A DNA stretch of 64,000 nt, from NCBI RefSeq assembly GCF_001189515.2, contig NZ_CP012069.2, forward strand, positions 1,364,001 through 1,428,000. The letters are read 5' to 3'. The notes beneath the pieces are model-generated. The model worked only from the letters and a program-made list of their open reading frames with translations. It did not search any database and had not been told where the DNA came from. The position numbers and the translations under genes were made by a program. How positions within the stretch are numbered: position 1 is the first letter of the stretch; every line of letters starts with the position of its first letter. This document shows positions 8,480 to 18,071 of the stretch, piece after piece. Origin of the DNA: Olsenella sp. oral taxon 807. Its GTDB lineage: Bacteria > Actinomycetota > Coriobacteriia > Coriobacteriales > Atopobiaceae.

Positions 8480-9349
8480 ATGGCCAAGATTAGCGCAGCT
8501 ATGGTCAAGCAGCTTCGCGAGATGACAGACGCGCCCATGATGGAATGCAAGAAGGCGCTCGTGGAGGCCGACGGTGACCTCGAGAAGGCGGTGGACGTGC
8601 TACGCACGATGGGTATCGCCAAGGCCGTCAAGCGTGCCGGACGTGCAACCAATGAGGGAACCATCGCCGCATATGTCGCCGAAAGCGGCAAGGCCGGTGC
8701 CCTCCTCGAACTCAGCTGTGAGACCGACTTCGTGGGCACCAACCCCAAGTTCACCGCCTTTGCCCGTGACCTTGCGAGGGTCGTCTGCGAGAGTGATCCC
8801 TCAGACGTCGAGGCGCTCAAGGGCTGCGCGATGGGCAAGGCGACCGTCGCCGATGCACTCACCGAGATGATCCACGTCATCGGAGAGAACATGAAGATCG
8901 TTCGCTTCCAGCGCGTCAGCGTCGAGAACGGTGCTCTCTCCTCCTACGTCCATCTGGGCGGCAAGCTCGCCGACATCGTGATGTTCTCGTTTTCCAACGC
9001 CGCAACCGCCGAGAGGGACGAGTTCAAGACCTTCGCGCATGACGTCGCGATGCAGGTCGCCGCGTCCGCGCCCGTTGCCGCAAAGCGCGAGGACGTCCCC
9101 GCTCAGACCATAGAGCGCGAGAAGGCCATCTACCTCGCGCAGGCGACAGACTCCGGTAGGCCTGAGGCCATCTGGGAGACAATCGCCAACGGCAAGCTCG
9201 AGAAGTTCTACAAGCAAATCGTCTTGACCGAGCAAGTATTCATCAAGGACTCCTCACTGACTATCTTTGAGCTTGCGAAGCGGACCAGCGATGCCTGCGA
9301 TGACACCATTGGGATCGAGGGCTTCGTGCGCTTCTCCTTCGGCGAGTAA
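8480..9349 (+). CDS. tsf: Elongation factor Ts
   Basis: Encodes 289 residues. EF-Ts is the nucleotide exchange factor for EF-Tu. The N-terminal UBA-like domain includes VKQLREMTDAPMMECKKAL, followed by the core with ELSCETDFV and VHLGGKLADIV and a C-terminal segment EKFYKQIVLTEQVFIKD. AGAAGGAGG precedes the ATG. A strong hairpin 22 bp after the stop ends the rpsB-tsf unit. Confidence 0.97.
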   Translation: MAKISAAMVKQLREMTDAPMMECKKALVEADGDLEKAVDVLRTMGIAKAVKRAGRATNEGTIAAYVAESGKAGALLELSCETDFVGTNPKFTAFARDLARVVCESDPSDVEALKGCAMGKATVADALTEMIHVIGENMKIVRFQRVSVENGALSSYVHLGGKLADIVMFSFSNAATAERDEFKTFAHDVAMQVAASAPVAAKREDVPAQTIEREKAIYLAQATDSGRPEAIWETIANGKLEKFYKQIVLTEQVFIKDSSLTIFELAKRTSDACDDTIGIEGFVRFSFGE

Positions 9350-9371
9350 GGTAGTCCTTAGCTTCGGCATC

Positions 9372-9403
9372 GAGGAGCCGACGTCAGACGGCGTCGGCTC
9401 CTC
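9372..9403 (+). terminator. Terminator after tsf
   Basis: GAGGAGCCGACG (9372-9383) pairs perfectly with CGTCGGCTCCTC (9392-9403) around an 8-nt loop. The following bases are only partly T-rich. Confidence 0.75.
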
Positions 9404-9458
9404 TCGTGTATTGCTGCTCCGCTGCCCGTCCGCAGGGTAGCCACTGGTAGCTCCACTC

Positions 9459-9467
9459 TGCTAGAAT
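9459..9467 (+). promoter_or_regulatory. Extended -10 promoter upstream of pyrH
   Basis: TGC followed by TAGAAT (9462-9467) forms an extended -10. The -35 region is poor. It lies between the tsf terminator and pyrH and fits a start of the pyrH-to-proS operon. Confidence 0.5.
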
Positions 9468-9538
9468 CGACAAGGGCACCTGCGCCAAGCGCTGCTCTCA
9501 AGGGCGACAAGGGGTCGCCCGTCACATGGAGGTGGGTC

Positions 9539-10258
9539 GTGTCCGACTATAAGTACAAGCGCGTCCTTCTCAAGCTGTCAGGCGAGGCCCTCATGGGTTC
9601 TAACGACTTTGGTATCGATCCGACCGTCCCCGAGAAGATTGCCGGTTACATCGAGCCAGCATATAAGGCTAATGTTCAGATCGCCATCGTAGTTGGTGGT
9701 GGCAACATCTTTCGGGGACTTTCCGGCGCAGCCGCTGGCATGGATAGGGCGCAGGGCGACAACATGGGCATGCTCGCCACCGTCATCAACTCACTGGCCC
9801 TACAGGATACCTTTGAGCGCAACGGGATGCAGAGTCGCGTCATGAGTGCCATCGAGATGCACCAGGTCTCCGAGACCTACATCCGCCGTCGCGCCATCAG
9901 ACACCTCGAGAAGAAACGCATCACCATCTTTGCCGCAGGCACCGGCAACCCCTACTTCACGACAGATACGGCAGCCGCGCTTCGCGCCTGCGAGATCGGC
10001 GCAGAGGTGCTCATGAAGGCAACCAAGGTCGATGGCATCTATGATGCCGACCCCGTGACCCATCCTGATGCCAAGAAGTACGATACCATCACGTACACGG
10101 ACGTGCTTATGAGGGGCCTACAGGTCATGGACGGCACCGCGACGGCACTTTGCCAGGACAACCACATGCCCATCATGGTGTTCAACCTGAATGGCAGGGA
10201 CAGCTTCGAGCGTGCCCTAAGAGGTGAGTCCGTCGGAACGACGGTAGTGGACGAATAG
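9539..10258 (+). CDS. pyrH: UMP kinase
   Basis: Encodes 239 residues of the amino-acid-kinase fold; phosphorylates UMP to UDP. Motifs include [42 protein letters not shown] and [13 protein letters not shown]. The GTG start at 9539 has GGAGGTGGG just upstream. It is followed after 10 bp by frr, the usual pyrH-frr pair, and appears to be the first gene of a long operon. Confidence 0.97.
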   Translation: MSDYKYKRVLLKLSGEALMGSNDFGIDPTVPEKIAGYIEPAYKANVQIAIVVGGGNIFRGLSGAAAGMDRAQGDNMGMLATVINSLALQDTFERNGMQSRVMSAIEMHQVSETYIRRRAIRHLEKKRITIFAAGTGNPYFTTDTAAALRACEIGAEVLMKATKVDGIYDADPVTHPDAKKYDTITYTDVLMRGLQVMDGTATALCQDNHMPIMVFNLNGRDSFERALRGESVGTTVVDE

Positions 10259-10268
10259 GAGGAGCAAG

Positions 10269-10820
10269 ATGAGCGAGTACACAGACGCCGCAAAGAAACA
10301 GATGGAGAGGTCCATCGAGGCATTGGGTCACAACTTCGCCAAAGTGCGCACGGGCCGTGCAAACCCCCATGTCCTTGACGACATCAGGGTTAACTACTAC
10401 GGCCAGCCATCACCCATAAACCAACTCGCCGGCATCAAGTCCGATGCGTCCATGCTCATCGTCGAGCCCTGGGACAAGGGCTTGCTCAAGGAGATAGAGA
10501 AGGCCATCTCCTCCTCCGATCTCGGCATCACGCCAAGCAACGACGGCTCCTGCATTAAGCTGCCCTTCCCCAAACCCACCGAGGAGCGCAGGCGTGAGCT
10601 CGCAAAGGAGTGCCGCAAGTACGCCGAGGCAGCCAAGATCTCTGTGCGAAACAGCCGCCGCGACGCCAACGGCCTTGCCGAGAAAGACGAGAAGGCCGGA
10701 GACATCTCTGAGGATGACGCGAACCGCGAGAAGAAGGCCATCCAGAAGCTCACCGACAGCTACATCGACAAGATCGACGAGTTGCTCAAGGCAAAGACTG
10801 CTGAGGTCATGGAGCTCTAG
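10269..10820 (+). CDS. frr: Ribosome recycling factor
   Basis: Encodes 183 residues, normal length. RRF with EF-G splits post-termination ribosomes. Matches include VRTGRANPHVLD, the YYGQPSPINQLA block and the long C-terminal helix. GGAGGAG precedes the ATG. The next gene, uppS, starts at the base after the frr stop codon. Confidence 0.97.
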   Translation: MSEYTDAAKKQMERSIEALGHNFAKVRTGRANPHVLDDIRVNYYGQPSPINQLAGIKSDASMLIVEPWDKGLLKEIEKAISSSDLGITPSNDGSCIKLPFPKPTEERRRELAKECRKYAEAAKISVRNSRRDANGLAEKDEKAGDISEDDANREKKAIQKLTDSYIDKIDELLKAKTAEVMEL

Positions 10821-11606
10821 GTGCACTTCGATCCGGAAAAGCTCCGCTCCTACTTCGCGGGCGGGGACGGTGAGGTGACGCTCGGCGACCTCGACCTCGA
10901 GCGCATCCCGTCCCATGTCACGATCATCATGGACGGCAACGGGCGCTGGGCCAAGGCGCGTGGCCTTGAGAGGTCGGCGGGCCACGTCGCAGGCGTGGAC
11001 TCGCTCAGAGAAGCCGTGACGACAAGCGTGCGGCTTGGTCTTGATGTTCTCTCTGCCTATGCGTTTTCGACCGAGAACTGGAGACGACCCCAGCGCGAGG
11101 TCGACCTCCTCATGCACCTCTTCGCGACGACGCTCGTCAAGGAGCTGCCGCTCTTTCGACAGGAGAATGTGAGGCTCAGATTCTTCGGTGACCTCACGGC
11201 GCTTCCCAAGGATACGTATGACGTCTTCCGGCAGGGACTCGAGGAGACGAGGAACAACGATGGCATGACCTTTGCCCTCGCCGTCAACTACGGATCGAGG
11301 GCGGAGCTTGTCCGTGCCGTGCGGAGCTTGGCAGAAGACGTCCGGGCGGGACAAGTCCTGCCCCAAGACATCGACGAGGACGCCGTCTCTAGACGCCTCT
11401 ATACCCGCGACCTGCCTGACCCCGACCTCCTTATCAGAACCTCAGGCGAGCTCAGGCTCTCCAACTACCTACTCTGGCAGCTCGCCTATACCGAGCTCTA
11501 CGTGAGCGAGCATCTCTGGCCCGATTTCGATCGCTGGGAGTTCCTGCGCGCGATCTGCTCCTACCAAAAGAGGGATCGTCGCTTTGGGGGTGTCGTCGCG
11601 AAGTGA
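10821..11606 (+). CDS. uppS: Isoprenyl transferase (undecaprenyl diphosphate synthase)
   Basis: Encodes 261 residues. It condenses isopentenyl diphosphate onto an allylic primer in cis to make the lipid carrier for cell-wall synthesis. The catalytic aspartate is D38 in IIMDGNGRWA; AYAFSTENWRRP and LLIRTSGELRLSN bind the substrates. The GTG start is contiguous with the frr stop and has GGAG upstream. Its substrate comes from the MEP pathway, two genes of which (dxr, ispG) follow in the same operon. Confidence 0.95.
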   Translation: MHFDPEKLRSYFAGGDGEVTLGDLDLERIPSHVTIIMDGNGRWAKARGLERSAGHVAGVDSLREAVTTSVRLGLDVLSAYAFSTENWRRPQREVDLLMHLFATTLVKELPLFRQENVRLRFFGDLTALPKDTYDVFRQGLEETRNNDGMTFALAVNYGSRAELVRAVRSLAEDVRAGQVLPQDIDEDAVSRRLYTRDLPDPDLLIRTSGELRLSNYLLWQLAYTELYVSEHLWPDFDRWEFLRAICSYQKRDRRFGGVVAK

Positions 11607-12565
11607 TGGGCAGTCGGCACAACGTAGACAAGGAGGCGGATGCACCGAGGCCCTCGCGTGGTCTCGAGGCGGGCATCGACCGCCTCGAGCGGGCCCGTGA
11701 CGCGAGGCGACGGGAGCGCGACGAGGGCAACCTCAGGGGCCAAAGGGTGCGTGGCTGGACCGAGAAGCTGCTTGCGAGGGTCCTCTCGGGTACGGTCTAC
11801 GCGCTTACGACGCTTGCGGCCATCCTTCTCGGCAAGCTCACTACAGCGCTCGTCATGATGGCCATGTCATGGCTCTGCTGCTCTGAGTTCTATACGATGA
11901 GCCGCCTGAGCGGAAGGGGCCCCAACGAGGTCTTTGGCCTCGCGGCGGCGGTCCTGTTCCCACTTGCCCCCCTGACGGGCCAGCTCGCATGGACGCTCGT
12001 CGTCCTCTTCGTCTTCATCGCGGCGGTTGCCGGCTGGTACGTCATGACGCCGCGTGCCAACATCTCCGATGTCGCGACCACGGTCTTCGGCCCCATCTAC
12101 ACCTCGCTCATGCTCTCGTGCATCGTGATCATACGCATGTGCGACGCAGGCGTCGAGGGAGCGCTTCTGACCTTTGGGGTGATGGGATCCGTCTGGCTCA
12201 GTGACTCTGCCGCCTTCTTCGTGGGCTCGCGTCTGGGAAGGCACAAGCTCGCGCCAAGGATCTCGCCAAACAAGAGCATTGAGGGCCTCATAGGGGGCCT
12301 TTTGGGCTGCCTGCTCATCTGGGTACTCCTCTGGGCACTGGGCGTCAGGGGCATCTCGCTTACCCTCGCGCTTGCCTGCGGAGTCCTCGTGGGCATCTTC
12401 TCAGTCGTGGGAGACCTCTTCGAGTCCCGCATCAAGCGTGGTGTCGGCGTCAAGGATTCGGGTGACATCATGCCCGGTCATGGTGGCCTGCTTGACCGCA
12501 CCGACTCCATGCTCTTCGGGGGTACCATCGCATTTCTCCTTCTCCAGCTAGGAGGTATTCTGTGA
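11606..12565 (+). CDS. cdsA: Phosphatidate cytidylyltransferase
   Basis: Encodes 319 residues with about eight membrane segments after a highly charged, arginine-rich N-terminal tail of ~55 residues. It makes CDP-diacylglycerol from phosphatidate and CTP. The family signature is complete near the C-terminus: KRGVGVKDSGDIMPGHGG followed by DRTDS. The ATG overlaps the uppS stop by one base. CDP-diacylglycerol is the substrate of the PgsA encoded at 55741. Confidence 0.94.
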   Translation: MGSRHNVDKEADAPRPSRGLEAGIDRLERARDARRRERDEGNLRGQRVRGWTEKLLARVLSGTVYALTTLAAILLGKLTTALVMMAMSWLCCSEFYTMSRLSGRGPNEVFGLAAAVLFPLAPLTGQLAWTLVVLFVFIAAVAGWYVMTPRANISDVATTVFGPIYTSLMLSCIVIIRMCDAGVEGALLTFGVMGSVWLSDSAAFFVGSRLGRHKLAPRISPNKSIEGLIGGLLGCLLIWVLLWALGVRGISLTLALACGVLVGIFSVVGDLFESRIKRGVGVKDSGDIMPGHGGLLDRTDSMLFGGTIAFLLLQLGGIL

Positions 12566-13761
12566 GCATCTTCGAGCCAGCGGCCCGGGTGAGCGGGCGC
12601 AGGCAGCCCATGAGGTTGGCGATACTTGGCGCGTCCGGGTCGATAGGTACCCAGGCACTCGACGTGTGCTGCGCGCACCCCGACGAGGTCGAGATCGTCG
12701 GCATCTCGGTCAACAGATCTTGCAAGAAAGCTGTAGAGATTGCCCGCAAGCACAAGGTCGCGCAAGTCGTCGTCAGCGACGAGTCGAGAAGGGACGACCC
12801 CGCCCTCGACGAGCTTCCAAGAGGATGCATGCTGAGCTTTGGCCACGAGGCGCTTGTCGAGCTTGCCAGCTCGGACGAGGTGGACTGCGTGCTCAACGCG
12901 GTCGTCGGCATCGCGGGCATCGGGGCCGGCTTTGCGGCGCTCAAGGCCGGCAAGGTCATCGCCTACGCCAACAAGGAGTCCATCGTCGTGGGCGGTGATC
13001 TCTTGATGCCCCTTGCCAAGCCAGGGCAGCTCATACCCGTAGACTCCGAGCACAGTGCCATCTTCCAGTGCCTGGCGGGCGAGAGGCTCGCGAGCGTGCA
13101 TGCCCTTTGGCTCACCTGCTCGGGCGGCCCGTTTTTCGGTATGGACAGGGTAGCCCTCTCCAAGGTGGCGGCGGCGCAGGCGCTCAGGCACCCCACCTGG
13201 AGCATGGGGCCTAAGATAAGCATAGACTCCGCAACGCTCATGAACAAGGGCTTTGAGGTCCTTGAGGCCCATCAGCTCTTTGAGGTCGACATCGACCGGG
13301 TGAGGGTCCTCGTCCATCGTGAGAGCAGGGTGCATTCGATGGTTGAGTTCTCAGATGGTGTCGTCAAGGCCCAGCTCGGACCCTCGGACATGCGTACCCC
13401 CATCCAATACGCGCTGAGCTATCCGAGAAGGTGGGGATGCCCGCAGGAGCGTGTGGACTACCGCTCCATAGGCTCTTTGAGCTTCGGTGCGCCTGACGAG
13501 GAGGCCTTCGGCTGCCTGGCGCTTGCCAGGCAGGCTGGTGGGGTCGGTGGGACGCTTCCCTGCGTCATGAACGCTGCCAACGAGGTTGCCAACCTCGCCT
13601 TCAGGCAGGGGCGCTGCGGTTTCCTTGATATCGAGGCCTGTGTGCGCAGGGTCATGGATGGCTGTGAGGTCGAGAGGGTCGAGTCACTCGACCAGCTGCT
13701 CGACGTCGATGCATGGGCGCGCGAGAGGGCGCGTAGTTTCTTCTCTGGGAGGTGTTCTTGA
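12562..13761 (+). CDS. dxr: 1-deoxy-D-xylulose 5-phosphate reductoisomerase
   Basis: Encodes 399 residues. It converts DXP to MEP with NADPH, the first committed step of the MEP pathway. The NADPH-binding LGASGSIGTQAL is near residue 20. Metal and substrate motifs include ANKESIVVGG, IPVDSEHSAIFQ and SIDSATLMNKG. The GTG start at 12562 overlaps cdsA by 4 bp and has AGGAGGT at a good distance, giving a ~15-residue extension before the first ATG. Confidence 0.95.
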   Translation: MSIFEPAARVSGRRQPMRLAILGASGSIGTQALDVCCAHPDEVEIVGISVNRSCKKAVEIARKHKVAQVVVSDESRRDDPALDELPRGCMLSFGHEALVELASSDEVDCVLNAVVGIAGIGAGFAALKAGKVIAYANKESIVVGGDLLMPLAKPGQLIPVDSEHSAIFQCLAGERLASVHALWLTCSGGPFFGMDRVALSKVAAAQALRHPTWSMGPKISIDSATLMNKGFEVLEAHQLFEVDIDRVRVLVHRESRVHSMVEFSDGVVKAQLGPSDMRTPIQYALSYPRRWGCPQERVDYRSIGSLSFGAPDEEAFGCLALARQAGGVGGTLPCVMNAANEVANLAFRQGRCGFLDIEACVRRVMDGCEVERVESLDQLLDVDAWARERARSFFSGRCS

Positions 13762-15146
13762 TGAACGCTTTGCTTTCGTTCGTATCCGCGGCGTTCTGGG
13801 GTCTGGTGGTGCTTTCTATCCTCGTCTTCGTCCACGAGGGGGGGCACTACCTTGCGGCCCGTGCCTGTGGGATGCGTGCAACGGAGTTCTTCCTCGGCAT
13901 GCACTGCCACATCAAGCTCTCATGGAAGTCTAAGAAGCGCGGTACCGAGTTTGGGGTCACGCCCCTGCTCTTGGGAGGCTACACGCAGATCTGCGGGATG
14001 GGAGGAGCTGAGGATGAGCTTCTCGCTCCCTGCCTCGCCCTCGTGCAAGAGCGTGGGCGCGTGAGCGCCGCCGACGTTGCCACCGAGCTCGGAATTGACG
14101 TCGAGAGGTCCCGTGAGCTTCTGGCGACCCTGTGTGACTGGGCCTCCATCGAGCCGTACTACGACCCCGAGCGAGGCGAGCGGGAGGGGCAAAGGGACTA
14201 TCCCGAGACATTCGAGACTGTGAGGCGCGATGGGCAGCTGCTCACCGAGTTCGACCGGGGTCACGACTTCACCGAGCCAGAGACGACCGAGGCTGGCTCG
14301 CCAAGACCCATAGAGGGAAGCGCTGACGACTTCCTCAAGGCCGAGCGCTCGAGGACGTTTTCGGGCAAGGGCTTTCTAAAGCGTACCGTGACCCTCCTTG
14401 CCGGCCCCCTCGTGAACATCCTGCTCTCCATCCTCATCGTGACGAGCGGTCTGTGCCTCGTGGGGACCAATGTCGCAAAAAACACGAACATAATCGGAGA
14501 AGTCACCGAGGGAGGTTATGCCGACGAGGCCGGGGTGCGTCCTGGCGATGCGATCGTCGCTGTGGATGGCAGGAGCGTCAGCGACTGGAAAAGTCTCGTG
14601 GCAACCCTTCGCGAGGTGCTTTCCGAGGGCCGGAGCTTCACGCTCACAGTGGAGCGCGACGGCAGGCAGATCCCGCTTGCCGTGGACATTCCTGAGGGCG
14701 CGACCGGAGCCAAGCTCGGTATCACGGCGCAGACGGAGAACGTGAAACTTAGTCTCTTGGAATCGGCCGGGGTCGCCCTAGACTACGGCAAGGCCGTCGT
14801 ACAGTTTGCGCTTCGCCTGCTCATGCCCCAGCACACGATGGAGGTGCTCCAAGGCACCTCATCGGTCGTCGGCATCTCCGCCATGGCAAGCGAGGCGGCA
14901 TCCCAGGGTGCCTACCCACTCATCCTCTTCTTGGCCTTCGTCTCCATGTCGCTCGGCATCATGAACCTTCTGCCGATCCCGCCCCTCGATGGCGGCAAGA
15001 TCCTTATCGAGGTAATTCAGCTCGTCATAAGAAGACCCCTATCTCTTCGTGTCCAGACGATCATGAGCTACATCGGCATCGCGTTTTTCGTCTTCATCTT
15101 CGTTTTCGCACTGAGAAACGACATCGTGAACATCGTGATGGGCTAG
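13761..15146 (+). CDS. rseP: RseP/RIP-type site-2 protease with an inserted domain
   Basis: Encodes 461 residues. Intramembrane metalloprotease of family M50: HEGGH at 25-29 in the first membrane helix, and NLLPIPPLDGGK in a late helix supplies the metal-binding aspartate. One PDZ domain lies around 245-320. Such proteases cut anti-sigma factors and leftover signal peptides. Between the GGYTQICGM loop and the next membrane helix (about 82-190) lies an insertion larger than I expect for the family. Part of it (RGRVSAADVATELGIDVERS) reads like a helix-turn-helix. The dxr-rseP-ispG order is widespread. The ATG overlaps the dxr stop by one base. Confidence 0.9.
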   Translation: MNALLSFVSAAFWGLVVLSILVFVHEGGHYLAARACGMRATEFFLGMHCHIKLSWKSKKRGTEFGVTPLLLGGYTQICGMGGAEDELLAPCLALVQERGRVSAADVATELGIDVERSRELLATLCDWASIEPYYDPERGEREGQRDYPETFETVRRDGQLLTEFDRGHDFTEPETTEAGSPRPIEGSADDFLKAERSRTFSGKGFLKRTVTLLAGPLVNILLSILIVTSGLCLVGTNVAKNTNIIGEVTEGGYADEAGVRPGDAIVAVDGRSVSDWKSLVATLREVLSEGRSFTLTVERDGRQIPLAVDIPEGATGAKLGITAQTENVKLSLLESAGVALDYGKAVVQFALRLLMPQHTMEVLQGTSSVVGISAMASEAASQGAYPLILFLAFVSMSLGIMNLLPIPPLDGGKILIEVIQLVIRRPLSLRVQTIMSYIGIAFFVFIFVFALRNDIVNIVMG

Positions 15147-15158
15147 AGGGGGAGACGC

Positions 15159-16289
15159 ATGGCCTCAGAGCACACAGAGGGGATCTTGGCCGCGCGCGAC
15201 AGGACGCGCCAGTTGCATGTGGGCAAGGTGCCCGTCGGCGGTGGTGCTCCCGTCTCCGTCCAGTCGATGTGCACGACCAAGACGGACGACCCCAGCTCCA
15301 CCCTGTCCCAGATCGCACACCTCGCCGAGGAGGGCTGCGAGATCATTCGCGTCGCCGTGCCCAACGCCGCCGTGCTCGACGGCTTTGGCGAGATCTGCCG
15401 GCTCAGTCCCCTTCCCGTCGTTGCGGACATCCACTTTGACCATCGGCTCGCCATCGAGGCGGCGCGAAGGGGCGCTGCGGCCCTGCGCGTGAACCCGGGA
15501 AACATCGGGTCCTTCAAGCGAGTCGATGCGGTCATAGACGCGGCGGGCGAGGCCAACATTCCCATTCGGATAGGCGTGAACGCCGGTTCTCTCGATCGCA
15601 AAGTTGACGAGAGACAGGACCTGACCCTGCCCGAGAAACTCGTGTCCTCGTCCGTCTCCTTCGTGGAGCACTTCGAGGAGCGGGGGTTTACGGACGTCGT
15701 GCTCTCCGCCAAGGCACATTCGGTCCCCACCACGCTCGCCACCTACCGCGCCCTCTCGAGGGAACTTCCCCAGGTGCCGCTCCACGTGGGCGTCACCGAG
15801 GCCGGGACGCTCAGGCAGGGGACCGTCAAGAACTGCGCGGCCGTGGGCATCCTGCTTGAGGAGGGCATCGGTGACACGATGCGCCTCTCGCTCACGGCAG
15901 ACCCCCTCGAGGAGGTGCGTGTGGCCTGGGACCTACTCTCGGCCCTCGGCATGAGGAGGCTCCATCCCGAACTCGTGAGCTGCCCCACCTGCGGTCGCTG
16001 CCAAGTTAGCCTCATTGACATGGCCGAGGAGGTCCAGAGGCGTCTCGTGAGCGTGGAGGCCCCCATCTCGGTGGCCGTGATGGGCTGTGTGGTGAACGGT
16101 CCAGGTGAGGCCAGAGACGCCGACCTCGGAGTCGCCTGCGGGCACGGCCAGGGGGTCCTCTTCGAGAACGGCAAGAAGATCCGCGATGTCCCCGAGGACA
16201 GGATCGTCGATGAGCTCATGGCGGAGATCGAGCGGAGGTTTGCGGGCAAGACCACGCCAGACGATCGCAGGACTGATATCGCCCCATAG
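15159..16289 (+). CDS. ispG: 4-hydroxy-3-methylbut-2-en-1-yl diphosphate synthase
   Basis: Encodes 376 residues. A [4Fe-4S] enzyme of the MEP pathway (GcpE). Cluster cysteines are in CPTCGRC and in the CVVNGPGEARDAD signature; VPVGGGAPVSVQSM and LRVNPGNIG match the TIM-barrel domain. GGGGGAGA precedes the ATG. Together with dxr here and ispH at 30547 it indicates the non-mevalonate route. Confidence 0.96.
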   Translation: MASEHTEGILAARDRTRQLHVGKVPVGGGAPVSVQSMCTTKTDDPSSTLSQIAHLAEEGCEIIRVAVPNAAVLDGFGEICRLSPLPVVADIHFDHRLAIEAARRGAAALRVNPGNIGSFKRVDAVIDAAGEANIPIRIGVNAGSLDRKVDERQDLTLPEKLVSSSVSFVEHFEERGFTDVVLSAKAHSVPTTLATYRALSRELPQVPLHVGVTEAGTLRQGTVKNCAAVGILLEEGIGDTMRLSLTADPLEEVRVAWDLLSALGMRRLHPELVSCPTCGRCQVSLIDMAEEVQRRLVSVEAPISVAVMGCVVNGPGEARDADLGVACGHGQGVLFENGKKIRDVPEDRIVDELMAEIERRFAGKTTPDDRRTDIAP

Positions 16290-16344
16290 CGTCCCAGACG
16301 GCGAGGGATCGCTGGGCCACGGGACCAACGCGAAAGGAAGCACA

Positions 16345-18060
16345 GTGAGAGGCTACATGAGGATGTCGAGGCTCTACGCCCCTACACTCAAGGAGGATCC
16401 TGCGGAGGCCGAGCTGGCGAGTCACAGGCTGCTGCTTCGCGCAGGCATGATACGCAGGGAGGCCTCGGGCCTCTACAGCTACCTCCCACTTGCCTGGAGG
16501 TCCATCAGGAAGATAGAGGACATCATCCGTGACGAGATGGAGGCCATCGGCGCCCAAGAGATGGAGGTCCCCATCCTCACCGATGGCGAGCTCTGGCAGC
16601 AGAGCGGCCGCTGGGATGACTACGGGCCTGAGCTCATGCGTCTCACCGACCGCCACGACCGCAGCTTTGCACTCGGCCCCACCCACGAGGAGACCTTCAC
16701 CGACCTCGTGCGCGGCGAGCTCAAGAGCTACAGGCAACTCCCTGTCACGCTCTACCAGATCCAGGATAAGTTCCGCGACGAGCTGAGGCCCCGCTTTGGG
16801 CTCATGCGTGGGCGAGAGTTCATCATGAAGGATGCCTACTCGTTCAGCGCGACCCAAGAGTCCCTGCAGGAGTGCTACGAGCAGGAGAAGGCCGCCTACG
16901 CCAAGATCTGCGAGCGCTGTTGCCTGCGTGCGCTTCCCGTCGCCGCCGACTCGGGCCAGATCGGTGGCGACAGCTCGATCGAGTTCATGGCGCTTGCCGA
17001 TGCCGGCGAGGCGGAGCTCGTCTACTGCGAGGCGTGCGGATTTGCGGCGGATACTGAGGCGGCGACGGCTGTGGCAGCGGTCGGGGAAGGGACGGTCGGC
17101 GAGCTGGAGAAGATTCACACCCCCGGGGCGGGCAGCATCGCTGACGTGGCGGCCCTGTTGCACGTCAGTAAGTCCGCCACCCGCAAGGCCCTCGCCCTCA
17201 TCGACGGAGGTGGCAGACCCACGGTCTGCTTCGTCCCCGGGGATCACGAGATGAACGACGTCAAGGCCCATCACGCCTTCGGGGACTACCATCTCATGAG
17301 TGACGAGGAGCTCGCGAGCTGCAGCCTTGTGAAGGGCTTCATCGGTCCGGTCGGGCTGCCTCAGGGCGTGCGCGTCTGCGCCGACGCCTCGCTCAGGTCC
17401 TCCGAGTGGTGGCTCGTCGGCGCCAACGAGGTGGATTACCACTTCCTCCATGCCAGGGCGGGGCGTGACTTCTCCATCGGCGAGTGGGTCGATGTCATCA
17501 CCGCCAAGGCAAAGGACCGGTGCCCCTCCTGCGGGGCGGTGCTTGCGGGTGCACGCGGCATCGAGGTGAGCCAGGTCTTCCAACTGGGAACTAAGTACTC
17601 GAAGTCCCTGGGCGCGACCTTCACGGACGAGAGCGGGCACGAGCGCCCCTTCCTCATGGGATGCTACGGAATAGGCGTGTCTCGCACGCTTGCCGCAATC
17701 GTCGAGCAGCACCACGACGAGCACGGCATCATCTGGCCCGTCTCCGTCACGCCCTTTGAGGTCGAGATCATCGCGCTGGACGTGGACGATGAACTGGTAT
17801 GGCCTGTGGCACAAGACATTGCAGAGGGACTTGTGCGCGCAGGCGTCGAGGTCGTCGTAGACGACCGCACGGAGCGCCCCGGCGTCAAGTTCAATGACGC
17901 GGACCTCATGGGCTTTCCCTACCAGATCGTATGCGGCGCACGCGGCCTCAAGAAGGGTGTGGTCGAGCTCAAGCATCGTGCGGGGGGCGAGCGCCAGGAG
18001 CTACCCGTGGGCGAGGCCGTCGAGCGGGTCGCTCAGCTCGTCGCCGCAGGGCGCAAATAG
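16345..18060 (+). CDS. proS: Prolyl-tRNA synthetase (bacterial type, with editing domain)
   Basis: Encodes 571 residues from the GTG at 16345, which follows AAAGGAAG by 5 bases. An ATG at 16357 would give 567. Class II motifs include LGPTHEETFTDLVRGE, QIQDKFRDELRPRFGLMRGREF and MGCYGIGVSRTLAA. A YbaK-like editing domain is inserted in the middle (about 235-385; KALALIDGGGRP to the WWLVGANEVDYHFLHAR region). It clears alanine or cysteine mischarged to tRNA-Pro. It ends the pyrH operon. Confidence 0.96.
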   Translation: MRGYMRMSRLYAPTLKEDPAEAELASHRLLLRAGMIRREASGLYSYLPLAWRSIRKIEDIIRDEMEAIGAQEMEVPILTDGELWQQSGRWDDYGPELMRLTDRHDRSFALGPTHEETFTDLVRGELKSYRQLPVTLYQIQDKFRDELRPRFGLMRGREFIMKDAYSFSATQESLQECYEQEKAAYAKICERCCLRALPVAADSGQIGGDSSIEFMALADAGEAELVYCEACGFAADTEAATAVAAVGEGTVGELEKIHTPGAGSIADVAALLHVSKSATRKALALIDGGGRPTVCFVPGDHEMNDVKAHHAFGDYHLMSDEELASCSLVKGFIGPVGLPQGVRVCADASLRSSEWWLVGANEVDYHFLHARAGRDFSIGEWVDVITAKAKDRCPSCGAVLAGARGIEVSQVFQLGTKYSKSLGATFTDESGHERPFLMGCYGIGVSRTLAAIVEQHHDEHGIIWPVSVTPFEVEIIALDVDDELVWPVAQDIAEGLVRAGVEVVVDDRTERPGVKFNDADLMGFPYQIVCGARGLKKGVVELKHRAGGERQELPVGEAVERVAQLVAAGRK

Positions 18061-18071
18061 ATAGGGACACC

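Noticed and set aside
16216-17976. 586-codon open frame opposite proS
   Set aside because: High-GC codon bias leaves the opposite strand free of stops; proS on the plus strand is certain.
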